This document shows positions 57,001-64,000 of a stretch of DNA of 64,000 nt, in pieces. The stretch's first letter is position 1; every line of letters begins with the position of its first letter. Below the pieces are notes generated by a model. That model searched no databases. It was not told the DNA's origin and worked only from the letters and a program-made list of their open reading frames with translations. The position numbers and the translations under genes were made by a program. Source of the DNA: Streptantibioticus ferralitis (GTDB lineage Bacteria > Actinomycetota > Actinomycetes > Streptomycetales > Streptomycetaceae); NCBI RefSeq assembly GCF_029223525.1, contig NZ_JARHTQ010000020.1, positions 88,468 to 152,467 on the forward strand, given 5' to 3'.

Positions 57001-59546
57001 GACACATCACGCACCCGGGCCTGACCGCCGAGGCGGCCCTCCGTGCCCACCTCGCGCGCGACCCGGGTCACCTCGTCACCGAACGCGGAGAGCTGGTCCA
57101 CCATCGTGTTGACGGTGGTGACCAGTTCGAGGATCTCGCCCTTGGCGTCAACCGTGATCTTCTTCGACAGGTCGCCCTGGGCGACCGCCGTCGTCACCTC
57201 GGCGATGTTGCGGACCTGGCCCGTCAGGTTTGACGCCATGCCGTTCACAGACTGCGTCAGGTCCTTCCAGGTGCCCGACACGCCCTTCACATCGGCCTGG
57301 CCGCCCAGGATGCCCTCGGTGCCCACCTCGCGGGCCACCCGGGTCACCTGCTCGGCGAACGCCGAGAGCTGGTCGACCATCGTGTTCAGGGTGTTCTTCA
57401 GCTCCAGGATCTCGCCACGCGCGTCCACGTCGATCTTCTGCGACAGATCACCGCGCGCCACCGCCGTGGCGACCTGCGCGATGTTGCGGACCTGGGCGGT
57501 CAGGTTGCCGGCCATGCCGTTCACCGAATCCGTCAGATCACGCCACACGCCCGCCACACCGGGCACCTGCGCCTGACCGCCGAGGCGGCCCTCGGTACCC
57601 ACCTCGCGGGCCACCCGGGTCACCTGGTCGGCGAAGGCGGAGAGCTGGTCGACCATCGTGTTGATGGTGTTCTTCAGCTCCAGGATCTCGCCACGCGCGT
57701 CGACCTCGATCTTCTGCGACAGATCACCGCGCGCCACCGCCGTCGTCACCTGGGCGATCTGCCGGACCTGCGAAGTGAGGTTGCCCGCCATGAAGTTGAC
57801 GGAGTCGGTCAGGTCCTTCCAGGTACCCGACACGCCGGGCACCTCCGCCTGACCACCCAGACGCCCCTCCGTACCCACATCGCGGGCCATCCGCGTCACC
57901 TGGGCGGCGAACGAGGAGAGTTGGTCCACCATGGTGTTGACGGTGTTCTTCAACTGGAGCATCTCGCCGGAGACGTCGACCGTCACCTTCTGCGACAGAT
58001 CACCGTTGGCCACCGCCGTCGTCACCTGCGCGATGTTGCGCACCTGGCCGGTGAGGTTCCGGAACGCGGTGTTCACCGAGTCCGTCAGGTCCTTCCAGGT
58101 ACCGGCCGCACCCGGCACCTGCGCCTGACCGCCGAGTTCACCCTCGACGCCGATCTCCCGAGCCACCCGGGTCACTTCGGAGCCGAACGACGACAGCTGG
58201 TCCACCATCGTGTTGACGGTGTTCTTCAACTCCAGCATCTCGCCGGAGACGTCGACCGTCACCTTCTGCGACAGATCACCGTTGGCCACCGCCGTCGTCA
58301 CCTGCGCGATGTCCCGCACCTGCGCGGTCAGGTTCCGGAACGCGGTGTTCACCGAGTCCGTCAGGTCCTTCCAAGTGCCCGCCGCACCCGGAACCTGCGC
58401 CTGACCGCCCAGCAGACCCTCGGCACCGACCTCGCCCGCGACCCGGGTCACCTCGTCCGCGAAGGTGCGCAGCGTCTCGGTCATCCCGTTGATCGTCTCG
58501 GCGAGCTGGGCCACCTCGCCGCGCGCCGCGATCGTGATCTTCTGCGACAGATCACCGTTGGCCACCGCAGTCGTCACCTGCGCGATGTCCCGCACCTGCG
58601 CGGTCAGGTTCCCGGCCATGGTGTTGACCGAGTCCGTCAGATCCTTCCAGACACCCGCGACACCGGGCACCTGCGCCTGGCCGCCGAGTTCACCCTCGGT
58701 GCCCACCTCGCGGGCCACCCGCGTCACTTCGGAGGCGAAGGACGACAACTGGTCCACCATCGTGTTGACGGTGTTCTTCAACTCCAGCATCTCGCCGGCC
58801 ACATGAACCGTGACCTTCCGCGACAGATCCCCCTTGGCCACCGCCGTGGTGACCAGCGCGATGTCGCGCACCTGGGCCGTCAGCCGGGAGGCCATCGTGT
58901 TGACCGAGTCCGTCAGGTCCTTCCAGGAGCCCGACATACCGCGCACCCGGGCCTGCCCGCCCAGCTTGCCCTCGGTCCCGACCTCACTGGCCACCCGCGT
59001 CACCTCGTCGGTGAACGCGGACAACTGGTCGACCAGGCCGTTGACGGTACGGCCCACCTTGAGGAACTCCCCGCGCAGCGGATGCGCCGAACCGTCCGGA
59101 CCCTGCGAGCGCAGGTCCATGCGCTGCTCCAGATCGCCCTCGGCGACCGCCGACAGCACCCGCCCGACCTCGGACACCGGCCGTACGAGATCGTCCACCA
59201 GCGCGTTCGAGGCGTCGATCGCGGCCGCCCACGAGCCCTCGCAGGCCCCGATCTCCAGGCGCTCGGTGAGCTTGCCCTCCCGGCCGACGACCCGCCGGAC
59301 CCGCGCCAACTCCCCGGTGAGGTGCTGGTTACGGTCCGCCACCTCGTTGAAGACGGCGGCGATCTCGGCCATCACCCCGTCCCCGGAGACCGTCAGCCGT
59401 TTGCGGAAGTTCCCGTCCCGCATGGAAACAAGCGCGGACAGCATCCTGTGCAGAGCGGCTGAGTCGACCTCGACGGTCCCGTTGACGCGGGAACGCGCGC
59501 CTTTCGTACGCGTGGCCCCGCCACGCGACGATGCACCAGACTCCAC
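54084..59546 (-). CDS. osaA: Hybrid histidine kinase OsaA with a poly-HAMP array
   Basis: Giant hybrid sensor kinase of 1820 aa with no transmembrane segment, so cytosolic. In order it has about 1100 residues of tandem HAMP modules (ten near-identical 92-residue repeats after two divergent ones), a GAF domain (HGAFFLAQE onward), a coiled coil, HisKA with the phospho-His in [13 protein letters not shown] (about residue 1365), HATPase with DTGIGI and [10 protein letters not shown], a linker, and a receiver domain with the Asp in [11 protein letters not shown] (about 1750). The GTG at 59546 follows GGGAGGG. It matches S. coelicolor OsaA, needed for osmotic adaptation together with OsaB and OsaC. 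The open frame further upstream is antisense to osaC. Confidence 0.93.
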   Translation of the reverse strand: MESGASSRGGATRTKGARSRVNGTVEVDSAALHRMLSALVSMRDGNFRKRLTVSGDGVMAEIAAVFNEVADRNQHLTGELARVRRVVGREGKLTERLEIGACEGSWAAAIDASNALVDDLVRPVSEVGRVLSAVAEGDLEQRMDLRSQGPDGSAHPLRGEFLKVGRTVNGLVDQLSAFTDEVTRVASEVGTEGKLGGQARVRGMSGSWKDLTDSVNTMASRLTAQVRDIALVTTAVAKGDLSRKVTVHVAGEMLELKNTVNTMVDQLSSFASEVTRVAREVGTEGELGGQAQVPGVAGVWKDLTDSVNTMAGNLTAQVRDIAQVTTAVANGDLSQKITIAARGEVAQLAETINGMTETLRTFADEVTRVAGEVGAEGLLGGQAQVPGAAGTWKDLTDSVNTAFRNLTAQVRDIAQVTTAVANGDLSQKVTVDVSGEMLELKNTVNTMVDQLSSFGSEVTRVAREIGVEGELGGQAQVPGAAGTWKDLTDSVNTAFRNLTGQVRNIAQVTTAVANGDLSQKVTVDVSGEMLQLKNTVNTMVDQLSSFAAQVTRMARDVGTEGRLGGQAEVPGVSGTWKDLTDSVNFMAGNLTSQVRQIAQVTTAVARGDLSQKIEVDARGEILELKNTINTMVDQLSAFADQVTRVAREVGTEGRLGGQAQVPGVAGVWRDLTDSVNGMAGNLTAQVRNIAQVATAVARGDLSQKIDVDARGEILELKNTLNTMVDQLSAFAEQVTRVAREVGTEGILGGQADVKGVSGTWKDLTQSVNGMASNLTGQVRNIAEVTTAVAQGDLSKKITVDAKGEILELVTTVNTMVDQLSAFGDEVTRVAREVGTEGRLGGQARVRDVSGIWKDLTENVNIMANNLTSQVRSIATVSTAVANGDLTKKVTVEARGEVAQLAETINTMVDTLSAFGDEVTRVAREVGTEGELGGQARVPGVSGTWKDLTESVNSMASNLTNQVRNIAMVTTAVARGDLSKKIDVDARGEILELKTTINTMVGQLSAFGDEVTRVAREVGTEGRLGGQARVPGVSGIWKDLTDSVNLMANNLTNQVRNIAEVATAVTRGDLNLRIDADAAGEILELQDNINTMIVKLRETTLANKEQDWLKGNLARISGLMQGRRDLVDVAALIMSELTPVVSAQHGAFFLAQEVATGGERGEIGGADAEPYELRLIGSYGYSRRTMPTSFLPGESLIGQAAVERRTILVENVPPGYLKIASGLGEAPPAHVIVLPLLFEDRVLGVIELASFQPLTQIQKDFLSQIAEMIATSVNTISVNTKTEGLLEQSQELTAQLRERSAELENRQKALQASNAELEEKAELLAQQNRDIEVKNTEIEEARQVLEERAEQLAVSMRYKSEFLANMSHELRTPLNSLLILAKLLADNADGNLSPKQVEFSETIHGAGSDLLQLINDILDLSKVEAGKMDVSPTRIALVQLVDYVEATFRPLTVEKGLDFSVRVSPELPMTLHTDEQRLLQVLRNLLSNAVKFTDAGAVELVIRPAGKEIPIAIREQMLESGSLRDPDQDMIAFSVTDTGIGIAASKMRVIFEAFKQADGTTSRKYGGTGLGLSISREIARLLGGEIHADSEPGRGSTFTLYLPLSTGELPTREQASRMDGAASADELAAVEMPGEEPDRGAYGRGGGLARLRRRAVPSPDRAAQPGRVGQQPGADSWVDGGRQDGVRRTERAARGGFSGQKVLIVDDDIRNVFALTSVLEQHGLVVLYAENGREGIEVLEQHDDVAVVLMDIMMPEMDGYATTSAIRRMPQFAGLPIIALTAKAMKGDREKSIESGASDYVTKPVDTDHLLSVMEQWMRAR
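56250..58940 (-). repeat. Tandem 276-bp repeats encoding HAMP modules
   Basis: Ten units of exactly 92 codons repeat within osaA, recognisable by GxWKDLTxSVNxMAxNLT and TTAVAxGDLSxK. Copies share most bases. Spacing of the conserved KDLT codons is a constant 276 bases (58916, 58640, 58364 and so on). The last unit is incomplete. Confidence 0.9.
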
Positions 59547-59819
59547 CGTGTCCCTCCCGGAGGGTCGAACGTCGACTTGCCCTGGCCCTTGCCTCTGCCC
59601 AAGGCCTTCCCAGTGTTTCACCATGCCGGCCCCCGGCCATAACGGTTCGGCAGCATCGCATACCAAACCCCGGTGTGGTTCCGACAGAGCGATCCCGACG
59701 GATCCCGACGGAAAACACCCGCAACCGGCGCACGCGCGCCCCAGGTGGGTAAGTAACCTGGCATCCGGTTGCCCGCCAAGAGCCGGGCGTACACCTGGGC
59801 AGCGGAGGGGTGCCGCGAC
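59547..59819. promoter_or_regulatory. Divergent osaA/osaC promoter region
   Basis: These 273 bases between the divergent starts contain an exact direct repeat GATCCCGACG at 59691-59700 and 59701-59710, and a dyad CCAGGT-N9-ACCTGG at 59741-59761 that overlaps GGGTAA, similar to the -10 of SigB-type stress promoters. Either could be a regulator site. The promoter assignment is tentative. Confidence 0.5.
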
Positions 59820-62570
59820 ATGCGCGAGCAGAGCGCCGAACGGGGGCCTGTACCGGCCACGGCCAGCGTGCCCGAGACTTGGCTGCGCCATGTGGGAGAG
59901 CAGCGAACCAGCGACGACCCGAGTGACCCGCGACACATGAGGAGCCAATTGATCACCGCGCGTGCAGCCGCCACCTTCGAGCCGGTCGGGCGCTCGGTCG
60001 CCACCGCACGTGCCTTCGTCCGCGATACCTTGCAGGGTTGGGGCTTCAGCGACGTGGTCGACGACGCCGTCGTCCTCACCAGCGAACTGGTCACCAACGC
60101 CGTCGTACACGCGGGCACCGCCGCCGACGTACTGTGCCTGCGCTATCCGGCCTCCGTCCGCATCGAGGTCGCCGACCACTACCCCGAACGCGAAGTTCCG
60201 CTGCACGACGGGGACCGCACCAGCTCCCCCGACCGCGAGGGCGGCCGGGGACTCATCCTGTGCTCGGCACTGGCCTCCCGGTGGGGCGTGGAGTACGCCC
60301 CGACCCACAAGCAGGTCTGGTTCCAGCTGGACCTGCCGGAACGCCCGGCCGGTACCCGCTCCGCGGGCCCCGCGCTGCCGCTCACCTCGCTGCCCCTCGC
60401 CGACGCCCAGGTCCGCGTCGGCGTCATCCAGGTCGACCGCGACGGCATCATCAGCGGCTGGAACGAGGACGCCCAGTCGCTGTTCGGCCACTCCCCGCAG
60501 CAGGTCGTCGGCAAGGCACTCGGCGACCTCACCGCCTGGCCGCAGACCCCCGGCACCGGCTTCGGCCTCGCCGAGGCGATGCGGCTCTCCCGCTGGGAGG
60601 GGTCGTACGGGCTGCGCGGCGCCGACGGCAAGGTCCAGCCGGTGTACGGCTCCCATCTGCGGGTACGCGACACCTCCGGCGAACCGTCCACGGTCTGCCT
60701 GCTGGTACGGGAGCACGAACGCGCCGTCCTGCAAGGGCCGCTGCGCGGATCGGTACCGGACCCCACGCAGACCGACCGAGGCAAGATCACCGCCGACCCC
60801 TTCGAGGTCTTCATCGGCTCCCCGGCCCCCGACGACCTCGACGGCCTGCTGCAGCGCACCGTGGAGCGCGCCCGCGACATGCTCGACGGTGACGCGGCCT
60901 ATCTCCTGCTCGCCACCGACGACGAGACCGAGCTGGAGGTACGGGCCTCCACCGGCCTGCCCGCCGCCCGCCAGCGGTTCGCCCGGGTGCCCGTCGAGGC
61001 GGGTACCGGCCGCTACGGCAGCGCCCGGATGCCCGCCGTGCACGAGGACCTCATCGCCGCGCCGGGCGCCGTACCGCTGCTGGCCGGTACCGGCATGCGG
61101 TCAGTCGTCACCGTTCCGCTCAAGGTGGAGGGGCGGCTGACCGGCTCCCTCGGCGTCGCCGCCGAGTTCCCCGGCCGCTACAGCAACGAAGAGGCGCTGC
61201 GCCTGCAGTTCGCCGCGGACCGGATCGCACTCGCCGTCGAGAGCGCCCGCCTCACCGAGCTGGAACGCCTCCGCCGCGGATCCCTGTCGTTCCTCGTCGA
61301 GGCCTCCGACCTGCTGGCCGGAACGCTGGAACGCGACCAGACGCTGGCACTGATGGCCCAGATGACCGTGCCCACCCTGGCCAGCTGGTGCGCCGTCTAC
61401 ACCATCGCCGAGCAGGCCGAGCCGGAGCTGGCCTTCGTCCTGCACGAGGACGAGGACCGGATCGACGGGCTCAAGGCCCTGCTGTCCAGGATCGCTCCGC
61501 CCTCCCCCGACCCGACCCCGGGCGCCCGGGTGTGGACCGCGCCGTCCGACGCCGCCCACTCCACCGCACTCCGCGCCTCCCTGCGCAGCCTGGGCCTGGC
61601 CGAAGCGGGCCGCCCGGCCACCGGCACCGGCGCGCACGCCACCGCCTCCGCCGTCGGCGGGGAGACGGTGGTACTGCCGCTGGTCGCCCGCAACCGCGTG
61701 ATCGGCATGCTCACCCTGGGCAAGCCGTCCGACGAGCGCTTCCGCCAGGAGATCCTGGAACTCGCCGAGGACCTGTCCCGCCGGGCCGCACTGGCTCTGG
61801 ACAACGCCCGGTTGTACTCCGAGCGCACCGCCATCAGCCAGTCGCTGCAGCGCAGCCTGCTGCCGCCCGAGCTGCCGCAGATCCCCGGCGTCGAGGTCGA
61901 GGTGATCTACCAGGCCGCGGGCGAAGGCAACGAGGTCGGCGGCGACTTCTACGACCTCTTCCCGATCCGCGAAGGCTGCTGGGGCTTCGCCATCGGCGAC
62001 GTGTGCGGTACGGGACCGGAGGCGGCCGCGGTCACCGGCCTCGCCCGGCACGCCCTGCGGCTGCTCGCCAGGGAGGGCTTCGGCGGTCCCGCGGTACTGG
62101 AGCGGCTCAACGCCGCCATCCTCGACGAGGGCGCCCGCAGCCGCTTCCTGACCCTGCTCTACGGGGAGTTGTGGCCGCAGCGCGACGGCAGCGCCGTTTT
62201 GAAGGTCGTCTGCGCCGGACACCCGCTGCCGCTACGGCTCCGCCAGAACGGCAGTGTGGAACCGGCCGCGGAACCGCAGCCGCTGCTGGGCGTGTTGGAG
62301 GACCTGGAGCTGATCGAGCAGACCGTGACGCTCGCCCCCGGGGATGTGCTGTTGTGCGTGACCGACGGTGTCACCGAACGCCGTGAGGGCAGCCGGATGC
62401 TGGGCGACGACGGACTCGCCGAAGTCCTCGCGCAGAGCACCGGCCTCACGGCGGGCGCCGTGGCGGCCCGAGTACAGCGCGCGGTGGAGCGGTTCGCCGC
62501 CGACGCGCCATCGGACGACATGGCGATCCTGGCGATGCGCGTCCCGGAACTCCAGGTCCCGGAGCTGTGA
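59820..62570 (+). CDS. osaC: Multidomain regulator OsaC
   Basis: OsaC modulates the osmotic stress response, probably by acting on SigB through its kinase-like domain. The 916-aa protein has an N-terminal RsbW-type HATPase ([14 protein letters not shown], then [14 protein letters not shown]), a PAS domain ([20 protein letters not shown]), two GAF domains and a C-terminal PP2C/SpoIIE phosphatase ([15 protein letters not shown], then CAGHPLPL, then [12 protein letters not shown], then [10 protein letters not shown]). The ATG at 59820 has GGAGGGG 9 bases upstream. It is divergent from osaA, and ends in a strong terminator. Combining kinase and phosphatase in one protein suggests partner switching. 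Confidence 0.92.
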   Translation: MREQSAERGPVPATASVPETWLRHVGEQRTSDDPSDPRHMRSQLITARAAATFEPVGRSVATARAFVRDTLQGWGFSDVVDDAVVLTSELVTNAVVHAGTAADVLCLRYPASVRIEVADHYPEREVPLHDGDRTSSPDREGGRGLILCSALASRWGVEYAPTHKQVWFQLDLPERPAGTRSAGPALPLTSLPLADAQVRVGVIQVDRDGIISGWNEDAQSLFGHSPQQVVGKALGDLTAWPQTPGTGFGLAEAMRLSRWEGSYGLRGADGKVQPVYGSHLRVRDTSGEPSTVCLLVREHERAVLQGPLRGSVPDPTQTDRGKITADPFEVFIGSPAPDDLDGLLQRTVERARDMLDGDAAYLLLATDDETELEVRASTGLPAARQRFARVPVEAGTGRYGSARMPAVHEDLIAAPGAVPLLAGTGMRSVVTVPLKVEGRLTGSLGVAAEFPGRYSNEEALRLQFAADRIALAVESARLTELERLRRGSLSFLVEASDLLAGTLERDQTLALMAQMTVPTLASWCAVYTIAEQAEPELAFVLHEDEDRIDGLKALLSRIAPPSPDPTPGARVWTAPSDAAHSTALRASLRSLGLAEAGRPATGTGAHATASAVGGETVVLPLVARNRVIGMLTLGKPSDERFRQEILELAEDLSRRAALALDNARLYSERTAISQSLQRSLLPPELPQIPGVEVEVIYQAAGEGNEVGGDFYDLFPIREGCWGFAIGDVCGTGPEAAAVTGLARHALRLLAREGFGGPAVLERLNAAILDEGARSRFLTLLYGELWPQRDGSAVLKVVCAGHPLPLRLRQNGSVEPAAEPQPLLGVLEDLELIEQTVTLAPGDVLLCVTDGVTERREGSRMLGDDGLAEVLAQSTGLTAGAVAARVQRAVERFAADAPSDDMAILAMRVPELQVPEL

Positions 62571-62597
62571 ACTCCCGACGCTGCGCGCCGAAATGCA

Positions 62598-62637
62598 CGA
62601 AGGCCCCCGCCGGTAGGTAACCGGGCGGGGGCCTTCG
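62598..62637 (+). terminator. Rho-independent-type terminator after osaC
   Basis: Perfect 14-bp arms CGAAGGCCCCCGCC / GGCGGGGGCCTTCG around a 12-base loop, 28 bases after the osaC stop. It also lies just beyond the 3' end of the convergent tRNA-Thr gene. Confidence 0.85.
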
Positions 62638-62644
62638 TCATCTG

Positions 62645-62717
62645 AGCCCCAATACGGAATCGAACCGTAGACCTTCTCCTTACCATGGAGACGCTCTGCC
62701 GACTGAGCTATTGGGGC
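62645..62717 (-). tRNA. tRNA-Thr (anticodon GGT)
   Basis: A 73-base cloverleaf on the minus strand. The acceptor stem is GCCCCAA/TTGGGGC, the D-arm GCTCAGTCGGCAGAGC, the anticodon arm TCTCC-ATGGTAA-GGAGA with GGT at positions 34-36, and the T-arm TACGG-TTCGATT-CCGTA. CCA is not encoded, as usual in Streptomyces. Confidence 0.95.
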
Positions 62718-62781
62718 GCGCCGACGGAGAAGATCGTAGCTCATTCTCACGCCGACCAGAAATTGACCGCCGGGGACCGGT

Positions 62782-63732
62782 CTAAAGCAACCCACCCAGT
62801 GCGTTGCAGGCCGAGACGATTCGCTCCACCTCGCGCTCGGTGAGCAGTGGATGCACCGGCAGTGACAGTGTTTCGGCGGCCGCCTGCTCCGTGTGCGGCA
62901 AATCGGCCGACGTACGGAAAGCGGGAATGCGGTGCAGCGGGGTAGGTACCGGAATTCCCGCATCCACGCCGCGACTTGCCAGTGCCCTGGCGAACGCGTC
63001 ACGGTCCGGCCGCCCGTTTCCGGGCACCCGCACCACGTACCGGTAATAGACGTGCCGCGCTCCGGCGGCCACGTACGGTACGTGCACGCCCTTCAACGCC
63101 GAGTCGAAGACACGGGCGTTAGCCCGCCGCCGGGCGGCGAATCCAGCGACGCGCTCCAACTCCCCCCGTCCCGCGACCGCAGATTCCTCCGTCGGCCGGG
63201 TGTCCGGCGTACGCAACTCCCGCACCTTGCGGGCGAGTCGTGGATCTTCCGTGACCACGGCAAGGCTGAACGCCGCCAACACACCGAAGGTGCCGACGGG
63301 TTGGCGGTCCAACTCGGCACCGCAGGCCTGCGACGCGTCCTCTATCAGGGCCAGCCCATGGCGGCCTGCCAGCTCGGCCAGACGGCGCATGGGCGCCGGG
63401 TGGCCGAACCGGTGGCCGGCGACTATGGCGACGGTGCGCCAGGTGACCGCGGCAGCGACCGCGTCCGGGTCCAGGCAGAAGCTCTGCGGATCGATGTCGG
63501 CGAAGACCGGGGTGGCACCCGCGAGCCGGACGGCCTCGATCGCGGCCGCAGGACCGTACGAGGGCACGATCACCTCGTCGCCCGGTACCACCCCCAGCGC
63601 GACGAGTGACAACCGAAGGGCGCAGTACCCCTCTTGTACGGCGACGCAGTGCCGCCCGCCCACGAGGTCCGCGAACTCGCTCTCGAACGCGGCGACCAAC
63701 GATCCCTCGACCACGCTGCCGCTTGGCTTCAC
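62782..63732 (-). CDS. DegT/DnrJ/EryC1-like protein lacking the PLP-lysine segment
   Basis: The 316-aa protein has the sugar-aminotransferase fold: FADLVGGRHCVAVQEGYCA, then VPGDEVIVPSYGPAAAIEAV, then LALIEDASQACGAEL with the PLP-contacting Asp, and a C-terminal AGIPVPTPLHRIP. Where the family has FSFxxxKxxxxGEGGAVVT, this protein reads FSLAVVTEDPRLARKV, so about 13 residues with the Schiff-base lysine are gone. The YxxRxDELQAA segment is also missing. It is probably not an active aminotransferase. The GTG at 63732 has GGAGGT 5 bases upstream. It lies between 5S rRNA and tRNA-Thr. Confidence 0.8.
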   Translation of the reverse strand: MKPSGSVVEGSLVAAFESEFADLVGGRHCVAVQEGYCALRLSLVALGVVPGDEVIVPSYGPAAAIEAVRLAGATPVFADIDPQSFCLDPDAVAAAVTWRTVAIVAGHRFGHPAPMRRLAELAGRHGLALIEDASQACGAELDRQPVGTFGVLAAFSLAVVTEDPRLARKVRELRTPDTRPTEESAVAGRGELERVAGFAARRRANARVFDSALKGVHVPYVAAGARHVYYRYVVRVPGNGRPDRDAFARALASRGVDAGIPVPTPLHRIPAFRTSADLPHTEQAAAETLSLPVHPLLTEREVERIVSACNALGGLL

Positions 63733-63820
63733 GCCGCACCTCCAGTCGTTGAGGTCGCCAGAGTCCCGAGGCCCGACGATCGGCGGCCAAGCGGCGGGTG
63801 AACGACGGATGATGAAAACG

Positions 63821-63863
63821 CAAAAAGCCTCAGTTCCCACGCCGAGGCGTGGGAACTGAGGCT
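63821..63863 (-). terminator. Strong terminator after 5S rRNA
   Basis: On the minus strand an 18-bp stem, AGCCTCAGTTCCCACGCC paired with its complement around a very short loop, is directly followed by TTTTTG. It lies 12 bases beyond the 5S 3' end and ends the rRNA operon. Confidence 0.92.
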
Positions 63864-63875
63864 CTGTGAAAACTT

Positions 63876-63994
63876 GTTCGGCGGTGTCCTACTCTCCCAC
63901 AGGGTCCCCCCTGCAGTACCATCGGCGCTGAAAGGCTTAGCTTCCGGGTTCGGAATGTAACCGGGCGTTTCCCTAACGCTATGACCACCGAAAC
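63876..63994 (-). rRNA. rrf: 5S ribosomal RNA
   Basis: On the minus strand this reads GTTTCGGTGGTCATAGCG at the 5' end and ends GACACCGCCGAAC, with the conserved CCCGGTTACATTCCGAACCC internal segment, a complete 119-base actinobacterial 5S rRNA. The 23S and 16S genes must lie beyond the right edge of the window. Confidence 0.95.
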
Positions 63995-64000
63995 ACTATG

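Noticed and set aside
56250..58940. CRISPR-like regular spacing of repeats
   Set aside because: Units are 276 bp, coding and in frame with HAMP domains; there are no short repeats with unique spacers.
54000..59462. Very long open frames on the plus strand opposite osaA
   Set aside because: They arise from the high GC content and the 276-bp HAMP repeats; their translation is low complexity and the minus-strand frame encodes a clear kinase.

Overview
The window is about 64 kb of very GC-rich DNA with the gene content and order of a Streptomyces chromosome core. The markers are nrdRJ, lexA, hflX, rshA, dapF, miaAB, gluABCD, recA-recX, lhr, clgR, cinA-pgsA-rimO, ftsK, osaABC and the 5S end of an rRNA operon. 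From memory this order is collinear with the lexA-to-osaC stretch of Streptomyces coelicolor. Three in-frame TTA (bldA-type) leucine codons, actinobacterial SOS boxes and GTG starts fit this assignment. I see no transposases, integrases, CRISPR arrays or prophage genes.

Layout. 0-4.4 kb holds nucleotide and DNA-damage functions: nrdJ start, nrdR with tandem NrdR boxes, lexA with its SOS box, and a DinG-type helicase. 4.4-10.8 kb is a four-gene NRPS-independent siderophore (NIS) operon: aminotransferase, two IucA/IucC synthetases and a GNAT acyltransferase. It has no recognisable decarboxylase, N-hydroxylase or transporter. 11-24 kb holds a secreted serine protease, hflX, a secreted M1 peptidase, the RelA/SpoT homologue rshA, dapF, miaA, a repeat-rich small protein and miaB. 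23.8-27 kb holds a TAXI-family binding protein converging on a two-component system. 27-30.6 kb is the gluABCD amino-acid ABC transporter. 30.8-33.9 kb holds an FAD monooxygenase and a sulfur-metabolism unit of Cys-rich leader peptide, cysteine dioxygenase-like protein and rhodanese.

33.9-46 kb holds recX-recA, a DUF3046 protein, azlCD behind a damaged AraC regulator, the large helicase lhr, a Nei-type glycosylase and a decayed dps gene. 46-53 kb holds clgR, cinA-pgsA-rimO, a RodZ-like protein and ftsK. 53-62.6 kb is the osmoadaptation locus: osaB, a giant cytosolic poly-HAMP hybrid kinase (osaA) and divergent osaC. The right end carries tRNA-Thr(GGT), a DegT-like protein that lacks the usual PLP-lysine segment, a strong terminator and 5S rRNA.

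Most of the window is conserved core. The parts most worth following up are the incomplete NIS operon with its TTA codon, His-rich tail and leader dyad; the sulfur leader peptide with the cysteine dioxygenase and rhodanese; the tandem palindromes before the secreted protease; the TTA-bearing TAXI/two-component pair; the dps and araC lesions; the degenerate DegT protein; and the HAMP array of osaA.
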